Shown piece by piece: positions 12,561 through 24,700 of a stretch of 64,000 bases of DNA. A program made the position numbers and the translations under genes. The notes under the pieces are model-generated. The model had not been told where the DNA came from. It ran no database searches and was given only the letters and a program-made list of their open reading frames with translations. Source of the DNA: Phoenix dactylifera (lineage: Eukaryota; Streptophyta; Magnoliopsida; Arecales; Arecaceae); the NCBI RefSeq assembly GCF_009389715.1, contig NC_052409.1, forward strand, positions 412,001 through 476,000, in the 5' to 3' direction. Numbering within the stretch: the stretch's first letter is position 1; every line of letters begins with the position of its first letter.

Positions 12561-13856
12561 TGTCATGACTCGAACTCAGCATCTGAGTCCGGCATGCGAC
12601 ACGACCGCACACTCCCTAGGGCAAAGCCCTAGAGAATATGCAAGGACTACAAATATATTACAACCTCAATATCCGTAATCAACAATAATCTCAATTCATA
12701 CCAAATAATAAAGTTGGTCCAATTATAAAATTTAATCATTCCATCAGTATCATTGATGCTCTATCTAATCATCATCTCCACCTGTGATCTCAATTATAGC
12801 CAATTACCGAGCGACCTACAACTCTGATAAATAGAAAGAAAAAGGGGTGGTGAGCTTTACGACTCAGTAAGAATTTCCACATTTCCACACCAATACAATA
12901 ATAATATAAGTTTAAAAACCGTAAGAAATCGTTGCACACATTATAAAATCACAAATCGACTATCAATAATGCTCGAATAATCGGTATAAATATGTTATCA
13001 AATATCAATAGAAATCCAGCTACTCAAGAGTGATATAGCAAATGATATCTCATAAAGCTTCATTAATATTTTCAATGTTTTTTTTATTTCTTTTTAATTT
13101 GATTCAAATCAATTATCTTTTTGACTTTGGGCCAAATCTCGGTTACGTTTCTAGTCTGTGACGGGGCAACCAACAATATCACATTTCCAGCATGTGATGG
13201 GGCAAACAATAGCTTCATATTTTTAGTCTGTGACGGGGCAAATAGTAGTTTCACATTTTCAGCATATGACGGGCCAAACCGATAGTATCACATTTCTAGC
13301 TTGTGATGGCACAAACCAATAGTATTACATTTCAAGCCTGTAACAGGGCAACCATTAGTTTCACATTTTCAACCTATGACGGGGCAAACCAATGATAACG
13401 AGACGAGCTCAAAATCCTAGTTCATTTAATTAAGTTCACATCCATACATCAATTATTTTTTATTTATTTCTAACTTTAGACTAACCACAGTCACGTTTCT
13501 AGCCCGTAATAGGGTAACCAATAATAATATGGTTAGTCTATAGCACAAGATCCATTAATCCGATTATGCAAGTGTAAGTTATGCTCATATATGTACCAAT
13601 CATACTATCAATCACAAGCAAATATGATCAAAATATGATTTAATACTCGGGCTGCCTTTGGAAACCTTCTTCTCCGCCGGAATCAGGGGGGTGGGGGAGA
13701 CTCTAAGCCTGCTTCTTCCCCGATTCCCCCGTAGGCCAGGCATGGCCTATTCGGTCCAGCTCACAAGCCCAAAGGTTGGGCGCACGAGGTGGGGCTAGGC
13801 CTAGCCAATCCAGGCTGGCCCATTAGCCCTAATTTCTTTTATTTTAGGTTATTACA
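12561..13856. mobile_element. solo LTR of an LTR retrotransposon, TSD ATCAT
   Basis: A 1296-bp block begins TGTCATGACTCG and ends GGTTATTACA. It is flanked by the 5-bp duplication ATCAT at 12556-12560 and 13857-13861. It has no coding potential and no second terminal repeat nearby, which is what recombination between two LTRs leaves behind. An internal array of degenerate units of about 45-50 bp (13140-13400), marked by TGTGACGGGGCAA-like phrases, is part of the LTR. The superfamily cannot be told from an LTR alone. Confidence 0.7.
13140..13400. repeat. degenerate tandem array inside the solo LTR, about 45-50 bp unit
   Basis: About six imperfect copies of a unit built on 'cacatttc-agc-tgtgacggggcaaacca-tag' follow each other; a further related phrase appears near 13490-13515. 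The spacing varies by a few bases. It probably belongs to the LTR's regulatory part, but no function can be read from it. Confidence 0.65.
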
Positions 13857-13861
13857 ATCAT

Positions 13862-16400
13862 CAATTCAAGCTGCATTTCTTGCTGGCCGCATCCAGCTTA
13901 ATTTCCACGACAATATCTGGGCTCGGAATTTTATGGCTCCTGCAGTGATCCAGCTGGCGATCAGTCCACGAGCGGTTCTCGTCATCAGAAAAACAATCGA
14001 GTGCGGTGATGCTCGCACGAGAGGAGGTGTTGATTTCGACCAGAACAAGAGGAGGCAGGCATTCCTTTCCCGGGACTGACAGGAAGGAGCACGTGTGTTC
14101 CATCACCATAATCTTTTTCTTTGTTTCCCCCGTAAGCCTTCCCTCGGCGACTCCAGGGATGCTAATAGCCTGTCCAAGTGGGACAAGCTGAGCTCTTCTT
14201 GCTGTTCCCTCCATCATAGGCCTGCTCTGTGTCAGCTTTTGCTGCCACAGAGATACCTTGCACCCGCACCCGGTCAAGGCTTCTCCATGAGCTCCTGAGC
14301 TTCTACAGTAGGCTGCTCGCATGGCCCACAGTAGAGCCCATCGAGTTGCTCCCCTGCTGGTTCCTGCCGCACGTCATCTCGATCGCTCACCTCGCTCCTA
14401 CAGTAGGCTGCGTTTGTTTCCTCATCTTTCCACCCAATCTCTCCTCCACCTTATTCTACACCAATCCCTAGCTACTACCAAGTGCAGCTATACTGCCACC
14501 TATTTGCATGATCCTAGCTATCTCGAATACAATAGCTATTCTAGTTCCTCACATTCGCTTGTTCTTTATACCCCACAATATATAACGACAAAGGAAGAAA
14601 CCAGCTGTTATATGATCCATCATTTCTTGGGATACATTAGATAGTAAACTTGGAGCACCAGCTACGTACCCGTCTAGCTTTTTCCCCCCATGCCAGCTAT
14701 ATCAGTTTCATTCAGTCTCTAACCTGGCCTGCAAACTTCAACCGAGTACTATCCAGAATACTCATTATTCTTCCCTTCCAGCTCTTCATCCAGAATACTA
14801 GAATTTGTCACCACTCCTTCCTCAAGGGTAGTAGGATTCCTTGTTGCAATATCTTTCCCCAAGTGCGCCCGCTTCTTCCCGTCCCCATATCATCCCTGGA
14901 GGCTCTGTTCAAGCACCTTCTGTTTGCCGACTTAAGTTCTTCAATCAAGCTGCTAACTCTGTATGAAGCTCCTAGAAGTTCTCCTTTTTGTAGATCTAGG
15001 AAGCATCAAGTTCCACGGCAGTGTTGTCCATTTGCTTATATGTGGACTTTGTCTATGACCATGACTTCCCAGCAGCCACTGTCTGCTGATTCAAATTAGA
15101 GGAACCAAATTAACATTAATTCCGTGAAGCACGAAGAGGGAAGGGAAAAACAATTAAACGAAGGAAACCAGTCGGCAGCAGGGTAATTTGGAAACCACGA
15201 GTGTGGGACACAGAACCTGCTCTTGAACAAACATAAGCATTCAATAAGTTTTCATTATCCTACTGATGTTTGTTTTACTTAGATGGATTGTAATAACTTG
15301 AGAAATAGAGCTGGAACATGTAGGAAGCCAAGCAAAAGGTATCCATGACTGTAACTTCAGGAGGAGAAAAGAAGGATTAAAAAGAATAACAGGAAACAGA
15401 CACCAAGCACAACATCAACTTATCCAGTACCCATGTAGGAGAACTTAATCTTCCGTTCAAATCGTGTTGCCTTTTTTGCTTCATAATTCATTCTTTTCAT
15501 CGCGATCTCAATTTCATTTCGCAAAGCAGCAAGTTTTCACTGTTGCCGGCCATGCTGGCAAGGCCATAACTGCGATGATCAGGGAGGCACATAAGATCAT
15601 CATGCCATGCACCATGTCCTTCGACAAAATTATTAAGACTCTCGTGCTTATGCCATGTTACCACCCTAAGAAGTATAATCTCTTCCTCAGTCAAAATAAT
15701 CAGCCTGAGAGTGAGTGAATGAGTGAGAGAGAGACTAGATTATGGTTCTTTAATGATGACAAGGCTACTCAAATATATAAAGCATGTTATACTCTTAAAG
15801 TATGTCTAATGAGACTACAAGTCTTTTTTTTTTTCATTTGTGCTTTGGTGTGAGTACTCAAAAATGCACATGAAAATGGAGACAACATAGGACGTATTTT
15901 TTAAAATGAGCTTCTACCAGCCTCCAAAGAGCAAAAATGCGAGTCATTTGCTTCCAAGATGCAGAAACTTTCAACTTCTCCTACTGCAAATTCTTATACT
16001 AGCTACCGTTATGATACCACCACACATGCCATTTCAATCAAACAAATTATTAGCTCAAGAAACCAGCTATCGATTTGCTGCTGCTATATAAAAACCTCAA
16101 GGTTGCCAACTAACAAGTTAATCTAAATTTCTGGTAGGTAATCTTTTCCCTGATGTACTATATAACTACGAGCTAGATTCCGAGAATTATGTCTTCAACG
16201 ATAGTTTTACCATCAGAATAAGAGCCCATCCATTCGGAAAATGTTCTTTCTAAGTAGTATGCACACGATTGGCAGAAGACTCCTTCAGCAGTACCACTCT
16301 AGTCATCCAAGTTTATCTAGCTATCTACAATCCTCCTGCATTTATAACATTTCCATGCATCTAGGTGCTTGCTAATTATTCAGAAACATCTTAGCCTTCA
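13862..16400. other. gene-free stretch with several open but unrecognised frames
   Basis: Frames of 150 or so codons exist (for example 14650-15099 plus and 13861-14322 minus). They show no family motif, biased composition or splice continuity, and I do not call them genes. The DNA is somewhat more pyrimidine-rich on the plus strand at 14100-14700. A non-coding transcript cannot be excluded. Confidence 0.45.
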
Positions 16401-16445
16401 TGAGCTACGGCAGGGCAGCAATTTAAAGCAACAAAAACACTGCCT

Positions 16446-16738
<293 letters not shown>

Positions 16739-17472
16739 CTAAGGTTTCAGGCAATCTTGGGATCTTCTTCGATCCCCTTTGGGTTTCGAATTCCAGTAGC
16801 TGAACGAGGAGGAATCCTCGGCCCAGGGTTTGGCTCCGTCTTCCACCGAATTCTAAGGTTTTGGTCTACTAGGTTTCCAGCGATTTCGCCCTCCACGGGG
16901 TGAGGGAGCTCATCTGCAGTTCAAGGGCCGCTCGTCGAACTGCAGGGTTCGGCTCCCGCTTCCGGTGCTCCCGGTTCGGCTCGAGGTAGCATAGCTCGGC
17001 TTCTCTCGAGCCCAGTATGGTCCAATTTGGGATCAGCCCAACATCCAATAACAGGCCAGCAGCACATTGGCGTGGCCCAAGTGCAGTTATTCCTCAAGCT
17101 CCCCAAATCAAGTTTGATGTTTCCCACGTTATATGTCCAACTCGTCTTGTGTAGCCCATCTTGCATGACATTTTGTAAACCAATCATGGTCTGACAAGCT
17201 AGCACAAAGGCTGATTGCTAGCTTCGATGAGATGGCTAAACAGCATTTCCTCAAGGGTGTGTTGTTGGAGTTCAGAGCAACATAATCCTTGGGTTCTTCA
17301 GCTCCAATCTCAAGTTTTGGTAAGGGCATTTTGGAGATGCAACACTATATTATAGACCATACCAAACCAAAGGTATAACGAACAACAGCACTCAACTTTT
17401 ATTGAAGGGAAACAACAGCACTCATCAACATAGCAGGCTTAGTGAATTATTCCCTTCCCAAAGGGCCTGAGT

Positions 17473-19660
17473 ACCTAGGTTTTTCCGGACAAAAGTTTAC
17501 CTGGTGCAACAACCAGTCAGGTAATGCTAGAGTCTGGGAGCGTCTGGATAGGGCCTTAGCATCCCCTGATTGGGTCCTCCGGTTCCCTACTTCCCGGGTC
17601 AGGCATCTGCCCCGGATAGCCTCAGACCACTGCCCCCTGCTGCTATCCACCTCATCGGTACATGTCCACCATAGCCCCTTCCGTTTTGAGAAGGTTTGGC
17701 TATCATACCCCCAGTCGTGGGACGTAGTTCGTGACGCGTGGCGTACTCCGGTGCGTGGTGATGCCATGCAGCAGGTGTCGCGCCGCCTGGAGCTGACGAA
17801 GAGGCGTCTCCGCCGTTGGAATCGTGAGGTTGTGGGCAACATATTCCGACGTTTGGAGGGGGTAGAGTCCTCGATTGCGGAGTTGCAGAGGAGAGAAGAC
17901 CTGGGGGGTGTACTCCCGGAGGACGATATGTCCGACCTTCGGGGATTATTAGCTACTCACCACTCCCTGCTACGGCAGCATGAAATTTTCTGGCGTCAGA
18001 AATCCCGTGTGCAGTGGGTGAGTGAGGGCGACCGTAATACCAGCTTCTTCCATCGGTCGACGGTTATTCGGAGGCAGCGGAGCATGATCCATTCCTTGCG
18101 GGATGACTCGGGCCACCGAGTGGAGGGCGAGCAGGCGGTCCGACAGACCTTATTTGACTTTTTCCGCGCCAGATGGACGGAGGATGAGGAGGTCAGTGAT
18201 GGGCTCCGCCCTTTGAGGGTGGAGACGGGTATTGGTGATGTCGAGAGGGCATCCCTGATCCGACCGGTGCTGGCACAGGAGGTGCAGGAGGCAGTTTGGG
18301 CACTGGCAGCAGACAAAGCCCCAGGGCCCGATGGTTTTCCGCCTTTTTTCTTTCGTCAGTACTGGGGCATTCTCCGCCGAGGTGTGGTGGAGGCTATCCA
18401 GTGTTTCTTCTCCCGGGCTGCTATGCCGGAGGACTGGAAAGCCACTTTCGTTACGCTTATACCGAAGCGTCCGGATGCGGTTGAGCCTAGTCATTTCAGG
18501 CCTATTAGCTTGTGCACGACTTTATATAAGGTCGTGGCAAGAATAATGGTGGGCAGAATGAAGCCCCTTTTGCCAGGCATCATTAGCCAGGAGCAGGGGG
18601 CGTTTGTAGCTGGTAGAAATATCTCACATAATGTTTTGTTGGCTCAGGAGATGATGTGGGATCTTCAGAGAGCACCGAAGCGGCGCAGCTTGATGGCCAT
18701 CAAGCTGGATATGGAGAGGGCCTATGATAGGGTCAGGTGGAGCTTTCTGGAGCAGGCGCTGGAGGCATATGGTTTTCACAGACAGTGGATCGGATGGGTC
18801 ATGGGGTGCGTACGGGGACCAAAGTTCTCCCTCTTGGTCAACGGCACGCCCTCACATTTCTTCGAGTCCACATTGGGGCTACGGCAGGGATGTCCTTTAT
18901 CTCCATACTTGTTTATTATTTGTGCTGATACTTTGTCACGAGCTTTGCAGAGAGTTTGCGCTAGCCGGGAGCTGGTGCCGTATAGTCCGGCACCAGGGGC
19001 CCGACCCCTTTCCCACTTATTTTTCGCTGATGATTGTCTTCTTTTGACCAGGGCACGAGTGGCTGAGGCACGGGTTCTTCGCAGGGTGGTGACGGACTAT
19101 TGCATAGCGTCTGGCCAGAGAGTGAACTTCCGGAAGTCAGCTATTACCTTCAGCCCCAGTACGGAGTCCAGAGTTCGACAGGAGATCCGGGGGTTACTGC
19201 AGATACCAGAGCAGGAGGGGACGCTGACCTACCTGGGAGTTACCATCACCGGCCGACGACCGCGAGTGGCAGAGTGCTCGGGCCTGGTGCAGCGGGTACA
19301 GAGCAGGCTTGAGGGATGGAGAGCATCTTCCCTATCCATGATGGGGAGATTGACTTTGGTCAGATCAGTGTTGGGATCCATACCGATGTATCTCATGGCC
19401 AACACTGTTATGCCAAAGACGACCTTGTTGAGGATTGAGCGTCTTCTTCGGAGTTTTTTGTGGGGCTCACACGGTGGAGGCCATGGAGTGCATTTGGTGG
19501 CTTGGGAGCAGGTCTGCCGTCCTATTAGTGAGGGCGGTCTTGGGGTGCAGTCCCTGATGGAGAGGCGCGAGGCGCTCATCGCTCGGCATGCAGTTCGGTT
19601 TATACTTGAGCCACATAGCCTATGGAGTCAGGTGATGGCAGCCCGATATGGACGAGGGGG
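17473..19660 (+). pseudogene. LINE ORF2 part 1: endonuclease tail and reverse transcriptase
   Basis: Open for over 700 codons. RT landmarks in order: ADKAPGPDGFP (about 18307-18339), PISLCTTLYKVVARIM, KLDMERAYDRVRW (first catalytic Asp, about 18703-18741), LRQGCPLSPYLF, and the active-site FADD (about 19024-19035). Then come GLRQ- and thumb-like segments and SLWSQVMAARYGRG. The frame is lost near 19660, where comparison with the second copy shows one base missing in a G-rich run. The apparent Met at 17442 belongs to flanking DNA. The catalytic Asp residues are intact but the ORF is not. Confidence 0.85.
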
Positions 19661-20550
19661 CCTAGGGGGGCATGGAGGGGCCGCCGAGTCTCTTTCATGT
19701 GGCGTGAGATTGTGAGGCACTTACCGACTGCATTAGCGAGCACCAGGTGGCTGATCGGCGACGGGCAGAGCATTGATGTGACCAGCGAGCCATGGGTGGA
19801 CACCGTGCCATTGAGGCGTTGGCCGACCATGGTCGATGTAGAGGCAGTAGAGGGACTACGGGTTAGCGACCTTTTGGCAGGAGGTGGAGTAGAGTGGGAT
19901 GATACTAGACTTCGACAGCTATTTGGGGTACACCTCGCAGCGAGGATCCGGTCTCTTCCGTTACCAGGATGTGGGGGGCGGGATGTCAGGGTATGGGGCA
20001 CATCGAGCCAGGCCAGTGTTAGGCTAGGAGACCTCTCCCGTGTCATCCAGTCAGAACGGGAGAGGGGGCCGGATTGCACATGGATCTGGAGGCACGGTCT
20101 CCACCCGCGGGTAGCCCTCTTCTTATGGAAGGTGTTCTGGGATCGCCTTCCGACGAGAGCTGCGCTGAGTAGGCGTGGTTGGGGGATCCCTGCAGAGTGT
20201 GGAGCGTGTGGGGCTGTGGAGTCGGTAGACCATGTGCTCTTTCAGTGTGTATGGGCGAGATTGACATGGCAGTGGGCCGGGATCTCGCAGGAGGCCCGGA
20301 GTGACAGGCCACAGTTCCTTCACATGATACGACAGGGGCTACCCAGTTCCGGGACGTGTCAGGAGGCTATTAGAGCGACTTGCACAGCGCACCAGATTTG
20401 GCTGGCAAGAAATGCTCGTACTCTCGGCGACCGCAGGGTGTCACCGAGGTTTGCTGCGGAGCTTGCTCGTGTTCAGGCCCTTGAGTTTGTACCCACCACC
20501 TCTTCAGACAGACCTTTGACAGCTCGGGACACCTGGGGCCCCCCTCTGCT
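19660..20550 (+). pseudogene. LINE ORF2 part 2: zinc-binding (zf-RVT) region
   Basis: Continues the LINE protein in the next frame: FMWREIVRHLPTALASTRWL, then WIGDG-like, WGTSSQASVRLGDLS, HPRVALFLWKVFWDRLPT, and the Cys/His cluster CGACG...DHVLFQCVWARLTW (about 20197-20265) typical of the zf-RVT domain following plant L1 reverse transcriptases. A second one-base loss relative to the other copy, near 20535-20550, shifts into the frame used by the RNase H. Confidence 0.8.
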
Positions 20551-21093
20551 TCGGCAGCCCACCATATGGTGTTTTTCACCTGGGAGCCCCCACCCCCGAG
20601 TTTCCTCAAGGTCAATTTTGACGGGTCGGTGTTGGACGGCGGTGCGCGGGGTGGTGCGGGCTTTGTTATACGAGGCCCGCACTCCAGGGTAGTTGCAGCA
20701 GGTGGCTGCCAGCTGTTCGATACGTCGGTTCCGGAGGCAGAGCTTCGAGCAGCCTGGGCGGGCGTGCGCCATGCGAGGATGATCCTGCGAGCCAGGTCGA
20801 TCATTTTGGAGGGCGACTCCACCACGGTCATCGGATGGATTCGGAGGGGGGCGACGGGTGATGGTACAGACCACCCTTTGATCCGCGACATAGGGAGCAT
20901 GATGGGAGATGAGCGAGCCTTTCAGGCTCAACATGTATTTAGAGAAGCTAATGGGGCAGCCGATTGGGTGGCGGCCCATGCGGCTCATCACTCAGGGTAT
21001 ACCCTTTGGTCGGGGGAGGAGGAGCTGCCACATGCGCTCCGCGAGTTGCTTTATTTTGATTTTCTTGGATGTATTCGTACACGTATTGTATGA
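20550..21093 (+). pseudogene. LINE ORF2 part 3: RNase H domain
   Basis: Plant-type RNase H fused at the C-terminus of L1 ORF2. The four acidic landmarks are visible: VNFDGSVLDGG (about 20611), AELRAAWAG (about 20737), LEGDSTTVIGW (about 20809) and ANGAADWVAAHAAHH (about 20950). The protein ends DFLGCIRTRIV at a TGA (21091-21093), 17 bases before the poly(A). Presence of an RNase H in plant L1 LINEs is established. Confidence 0.85.
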
Positions 21094-21105
21094 AATATCC
21101 GTTTT

Positions 21106-21150
<45 letters not shown>

Positions 21151-21756
21151 GCCTGAGTTTACACCAAGATATTTCACTCTCTACTTTTATCCTCGAAAGC
21201 AAACTTCCAGATCTCCATTGCCTACTTCGGAGACATCAGCTGGTCTTCCACCACCTTCTTCGCTGCTACTATAGCTCCAACATTTCATCTGCCCATTTCG
21301 AAAATGATGCTTTCTAGTTTTGCAAGACAACAGGTTCGGTATTCCCATGTCTGCGAGAGATACACAGGAGACATCATTTTTGTTACACCCAAGTAAGAAA
21401 TGAGCAAGCAAATCCATATACAAAAGGATCAAGAACTGATATTCCACCAAAGAATGGTACCAATACAAAAATAAGTTGCACTGCTGCAAGCAATACGACA
21501 TATATTTACATATTCACAACACTAAAATTTGGGAGCAAATTCTGATCGTCTTGATTCCAACATACTTGCTCTGCATCCTTTCAGCTTCCCCTTGTATCGG
21601 CTTCATCCTGTGCTAATTATAAACCGCAAGCCTGGAGTCATCAACAAAGTACAGTATTTTGTGAATCTGGCATACAAGTACATGGGAATGCCACATATTT
21701 CCAAGTTACATTGAAATTTCAAGTGCAAGCCAAGTACCAGATAGAAGAAATCATTA

Positions 21757-24700
21757 CTACGGTTTGCGCACCATCCCCTCACGCTGACTTCGGAAGTGAC
21801 CAAGGATCTGTTGTGCCTGCACAAGCACATGACAGCAAATTGTCCAGCTTTTTTTCTCCATGACCAACAAAAAGATTTTCTAAACACAAGATAAAGTAAA
21901 AAAGACCATAAAGAGATTGCAATCATATCAACATTATTTGCTGTTACTGTTACCACTCAAAAACAAAGAAGCATCAGATGCCAGAGGAAATCTGTCACCC
22001 GTTAGTAGTGCTAGTGTAAAAAACAAGCAATGAGTATACCTTTTCTTTGGCTCTGGGTGTTCCAAATTGAGACAATGCAATAAGAGGTGGCACAGCTCCT
22101 TCTTGCAAGACCAGGCTGCAGAATTTGTGGCTGTGGAGGCAGAGTTGCAACAAAGCAGATGCTGCATTCTCCTTTCCCCTTTGAGAACCTGTCTCAACAA
22201 TCTCAACTAGCAGGGGAATGCCACCTTCTTGGCTGACAGCCAAGCGGCCCTCAGGAACTGTAGAAAGATTAGCCAATAGTGCCACTGATTTGTCCGCCAT
22301 TCCTGTGCTAGGATCCATCAGCTCAACAAGATACCTAACTGCACCAGCTTGGACTATCCGTGCCTTGTTCTCATGGAAGATTGACAGATTGAATAAGGCA
22401 GTAGCAGCATCTTTCTTTCCTCTAAGGCTTCCAGAACCTAAAAGATTAACTAATGCCTTAATTGCACCAGAACGTCCAATCTTAACTTTGTAGTCCTCCA
22501 GAATTGAGAGGCTGAACAAAGCAGCTGCTGAGTTCTCTTTGGCTTCTGTGCTTCCACATTCCAGAACATAGATAAGTGGTTCAATAGCTCCTGCCTCTGC
22601 TATGGAAACCTTATTATTATCATTAAGGGACAAATTCAGCAGAGCGGTAACAGCAATTTCCTGTACCCTTTTTACCTTGGAATATAGCAAGGAAACTAGT
22701 GGAGGGATAGCCCCATATTTTGCAATTAGAACACGGTTTTCCATGTTATGCTTTGCAAGAAGTCTCAGCTCTGATGCAGCAGCTGTCTGCACTTCAGGAG
22801 CTTGACTCTTCAGATCCTCGATTAATTTCTGAACATGGGAAGAGGTGGTAAGCTCATCTGATCCTGATCTAGGGAGCGACAACTGACTTGCGCAAATATT
22901 TGCATGTCCATTCCTGAAGCCAGAAAGTTCGGGTGGGGAAAATCGCGGGGAAAACCCCATATCTTTATTCAATGGAGAAGATGAAGGATGCGGGACTTCT
23001 CCCAAAAGACTGACTTTTTCATTGAACCTACTCGATATTTCAATGCTAGAAACAACACTTGAGATGGATTCACTATGACTATGACAGCTACACTGCTGTT
23101 CATGCGACAGATTGCCTTGCATAGTAACCTTACCTGCCAATTTCTGATGGTGGCTAATAAGGGAAGACTCTTCACCACATCCAGATGACACCTCAGTAAT
23201 TTGCTGTTCTGTTTGATTTACACATTCAAAAGAGGGTGTGGAGGTCGAATCTCTATGCAGTGAACCATGTAAATTATTCTCAGGCCTGAAGTCTTCCAGC
23301 ATTGCATTAGATAAGAAGGGATTTGAGATACAATCAGATTGAACAGAATTGCTTAACCTTATGTTGTTGTGTTCACACCAATTTGCAATCAACTCCTTGA
23401 CCGTGAAATTTGGTATAAGATTTGTATGGGAGAGGATTTGATGCGTCCTGGGACAAATTCTCAGGCCACTATCCAGCCACTTCTGTATAAAAGATCTTTC
23501 ATATGTTTGACCTGAGGCCACAATTACGGGATCCAGCATGAGTTGCAAAGAGAGAGGGCAACGAAAATGTGAAGGGATGGGTAGCCCATTTATAAACCCA
23601 AACTGCTCAAGTTTTGCGACGCAATAACGCATGTGAACAACTAGTGCAATTATCTGACTTATGTGGTCTGCATCCTCAGTCTTTTCTTTGAGCTCAGCCT
23701 TTGCTCTCTCCTTCTCCAGAGCTATACTTTCCATCAGGAGTTCCTGGTTTGATGCCAAACCAAGTGTATCCATGATCTTTATAATATCTTCTAGACTGGG
23801 TATGACATAATCTCTTTGATCTTTCAGAGCATTTTCAATGAGTTCCGATGTTAGGTCCTGCTGCATGCATTGAAGTTCCTGCAAGCAGTGCTGGAAGACC
23901 ATTTGTTGTCGTTAGTTTCACTCCACAGGATTAATATAAAAACAATTTATGCACATTGGTTGGATTGAAAAAGAAAAGTGATGGCAAGATGTTGACATAA
24001 AATAAAATGGTCATCAGTCACCATGTAAGCACCTGGATGCTTGCTAAATAAGAAGTATAATGAGATGATTGTAACAATTCACTCAAGACATGACATATCT
24101 CTATAGATGACTTCTGAACCTTCAACACCATTGGCTCACTTTGTAAAACCTGCACATCGAGAATAAGTTAAACATGAAGTACGACTTATGGTCCAAACTA
24201 ATGGTACTCATACTAAAAATTACAAATGTAGAAGGATGCTGTTTTCCTTGTATATCTACATATATCCAATCCATGCATATAAGGGTAAAGGCAGTTCATG
24301 CTTAATTAGATAAGAAGATTTCATTTGAAATCCACCAAATGCATTGGGAAAAGAGTAGTGTTAATAGTTCATATCCACCATTTTTCCATCACATTAGCAA
24401 CTAATTTAAATGAAGAATTTCGGTCAAATTTTGGTCATGCATGCACAAAAACTATGATTGACGCATGTTTTTGTATAGTGTAGTAGTATACAATGACAGG
24501 TTTAGTGTGGATGACTACTGAAGATAATTAGCTTGCATATGCACATTAAGGTGCTTGATGCTTTGATTTGCTATCATGAGAATGCAGATTAGAGCATCCA
24601 AAATCCAACTATTGCAAGCTGGCTAAGAGGCAAATTACAATATGGCAGAGTTACAGATTCTTAATATACATGACATTTTTGATATACAAAACATATAAGA

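Larger units (their letters stand above)
17473..21148 (+). mobile_element. 5'-truncated L1-type LINE with RT, zf-RVT and RNase H, poly(A) tail, 10-bp TSD
   Basis: Non-LTR retrotransposon. The left junction falls in the C-terminal part of the endonuclease (GFSGQKFTWCNNQSG then RVWERLDRALAS). It continues through reverse transcriptase, a zinc-binding domain and a plant-type RNase H to a 38-bp poly(A) at 21110-21147. The 10-mer GGGCCTGAGT at 17463-17472 recurs at 21149-21158 directly after the tail and is the target duplication. ORF1 and most of the endonuclease are missing. A related copy lies at about 52766-54542; by eye the two are roughly 85 percent identical where they overlap. Confidence 0.9.

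Noticed and set aside
12497-13870. 16-bp direct repeat CAATCATCAATTCAAG as a LINE-type target duplication
   Set aside because: The 5-bp ATCAT and TGT...ACA ends explain the insertion better; the 16-mer comes from an older 57-bp tandem duplication plus the chance last two LTR bases.
13861-15099. Frames of about 150 codons on both strands right of the solo LTR
   Set aside because: No recognisable domain and no consistent coding signal; neither strand offers a convincing exon chain.
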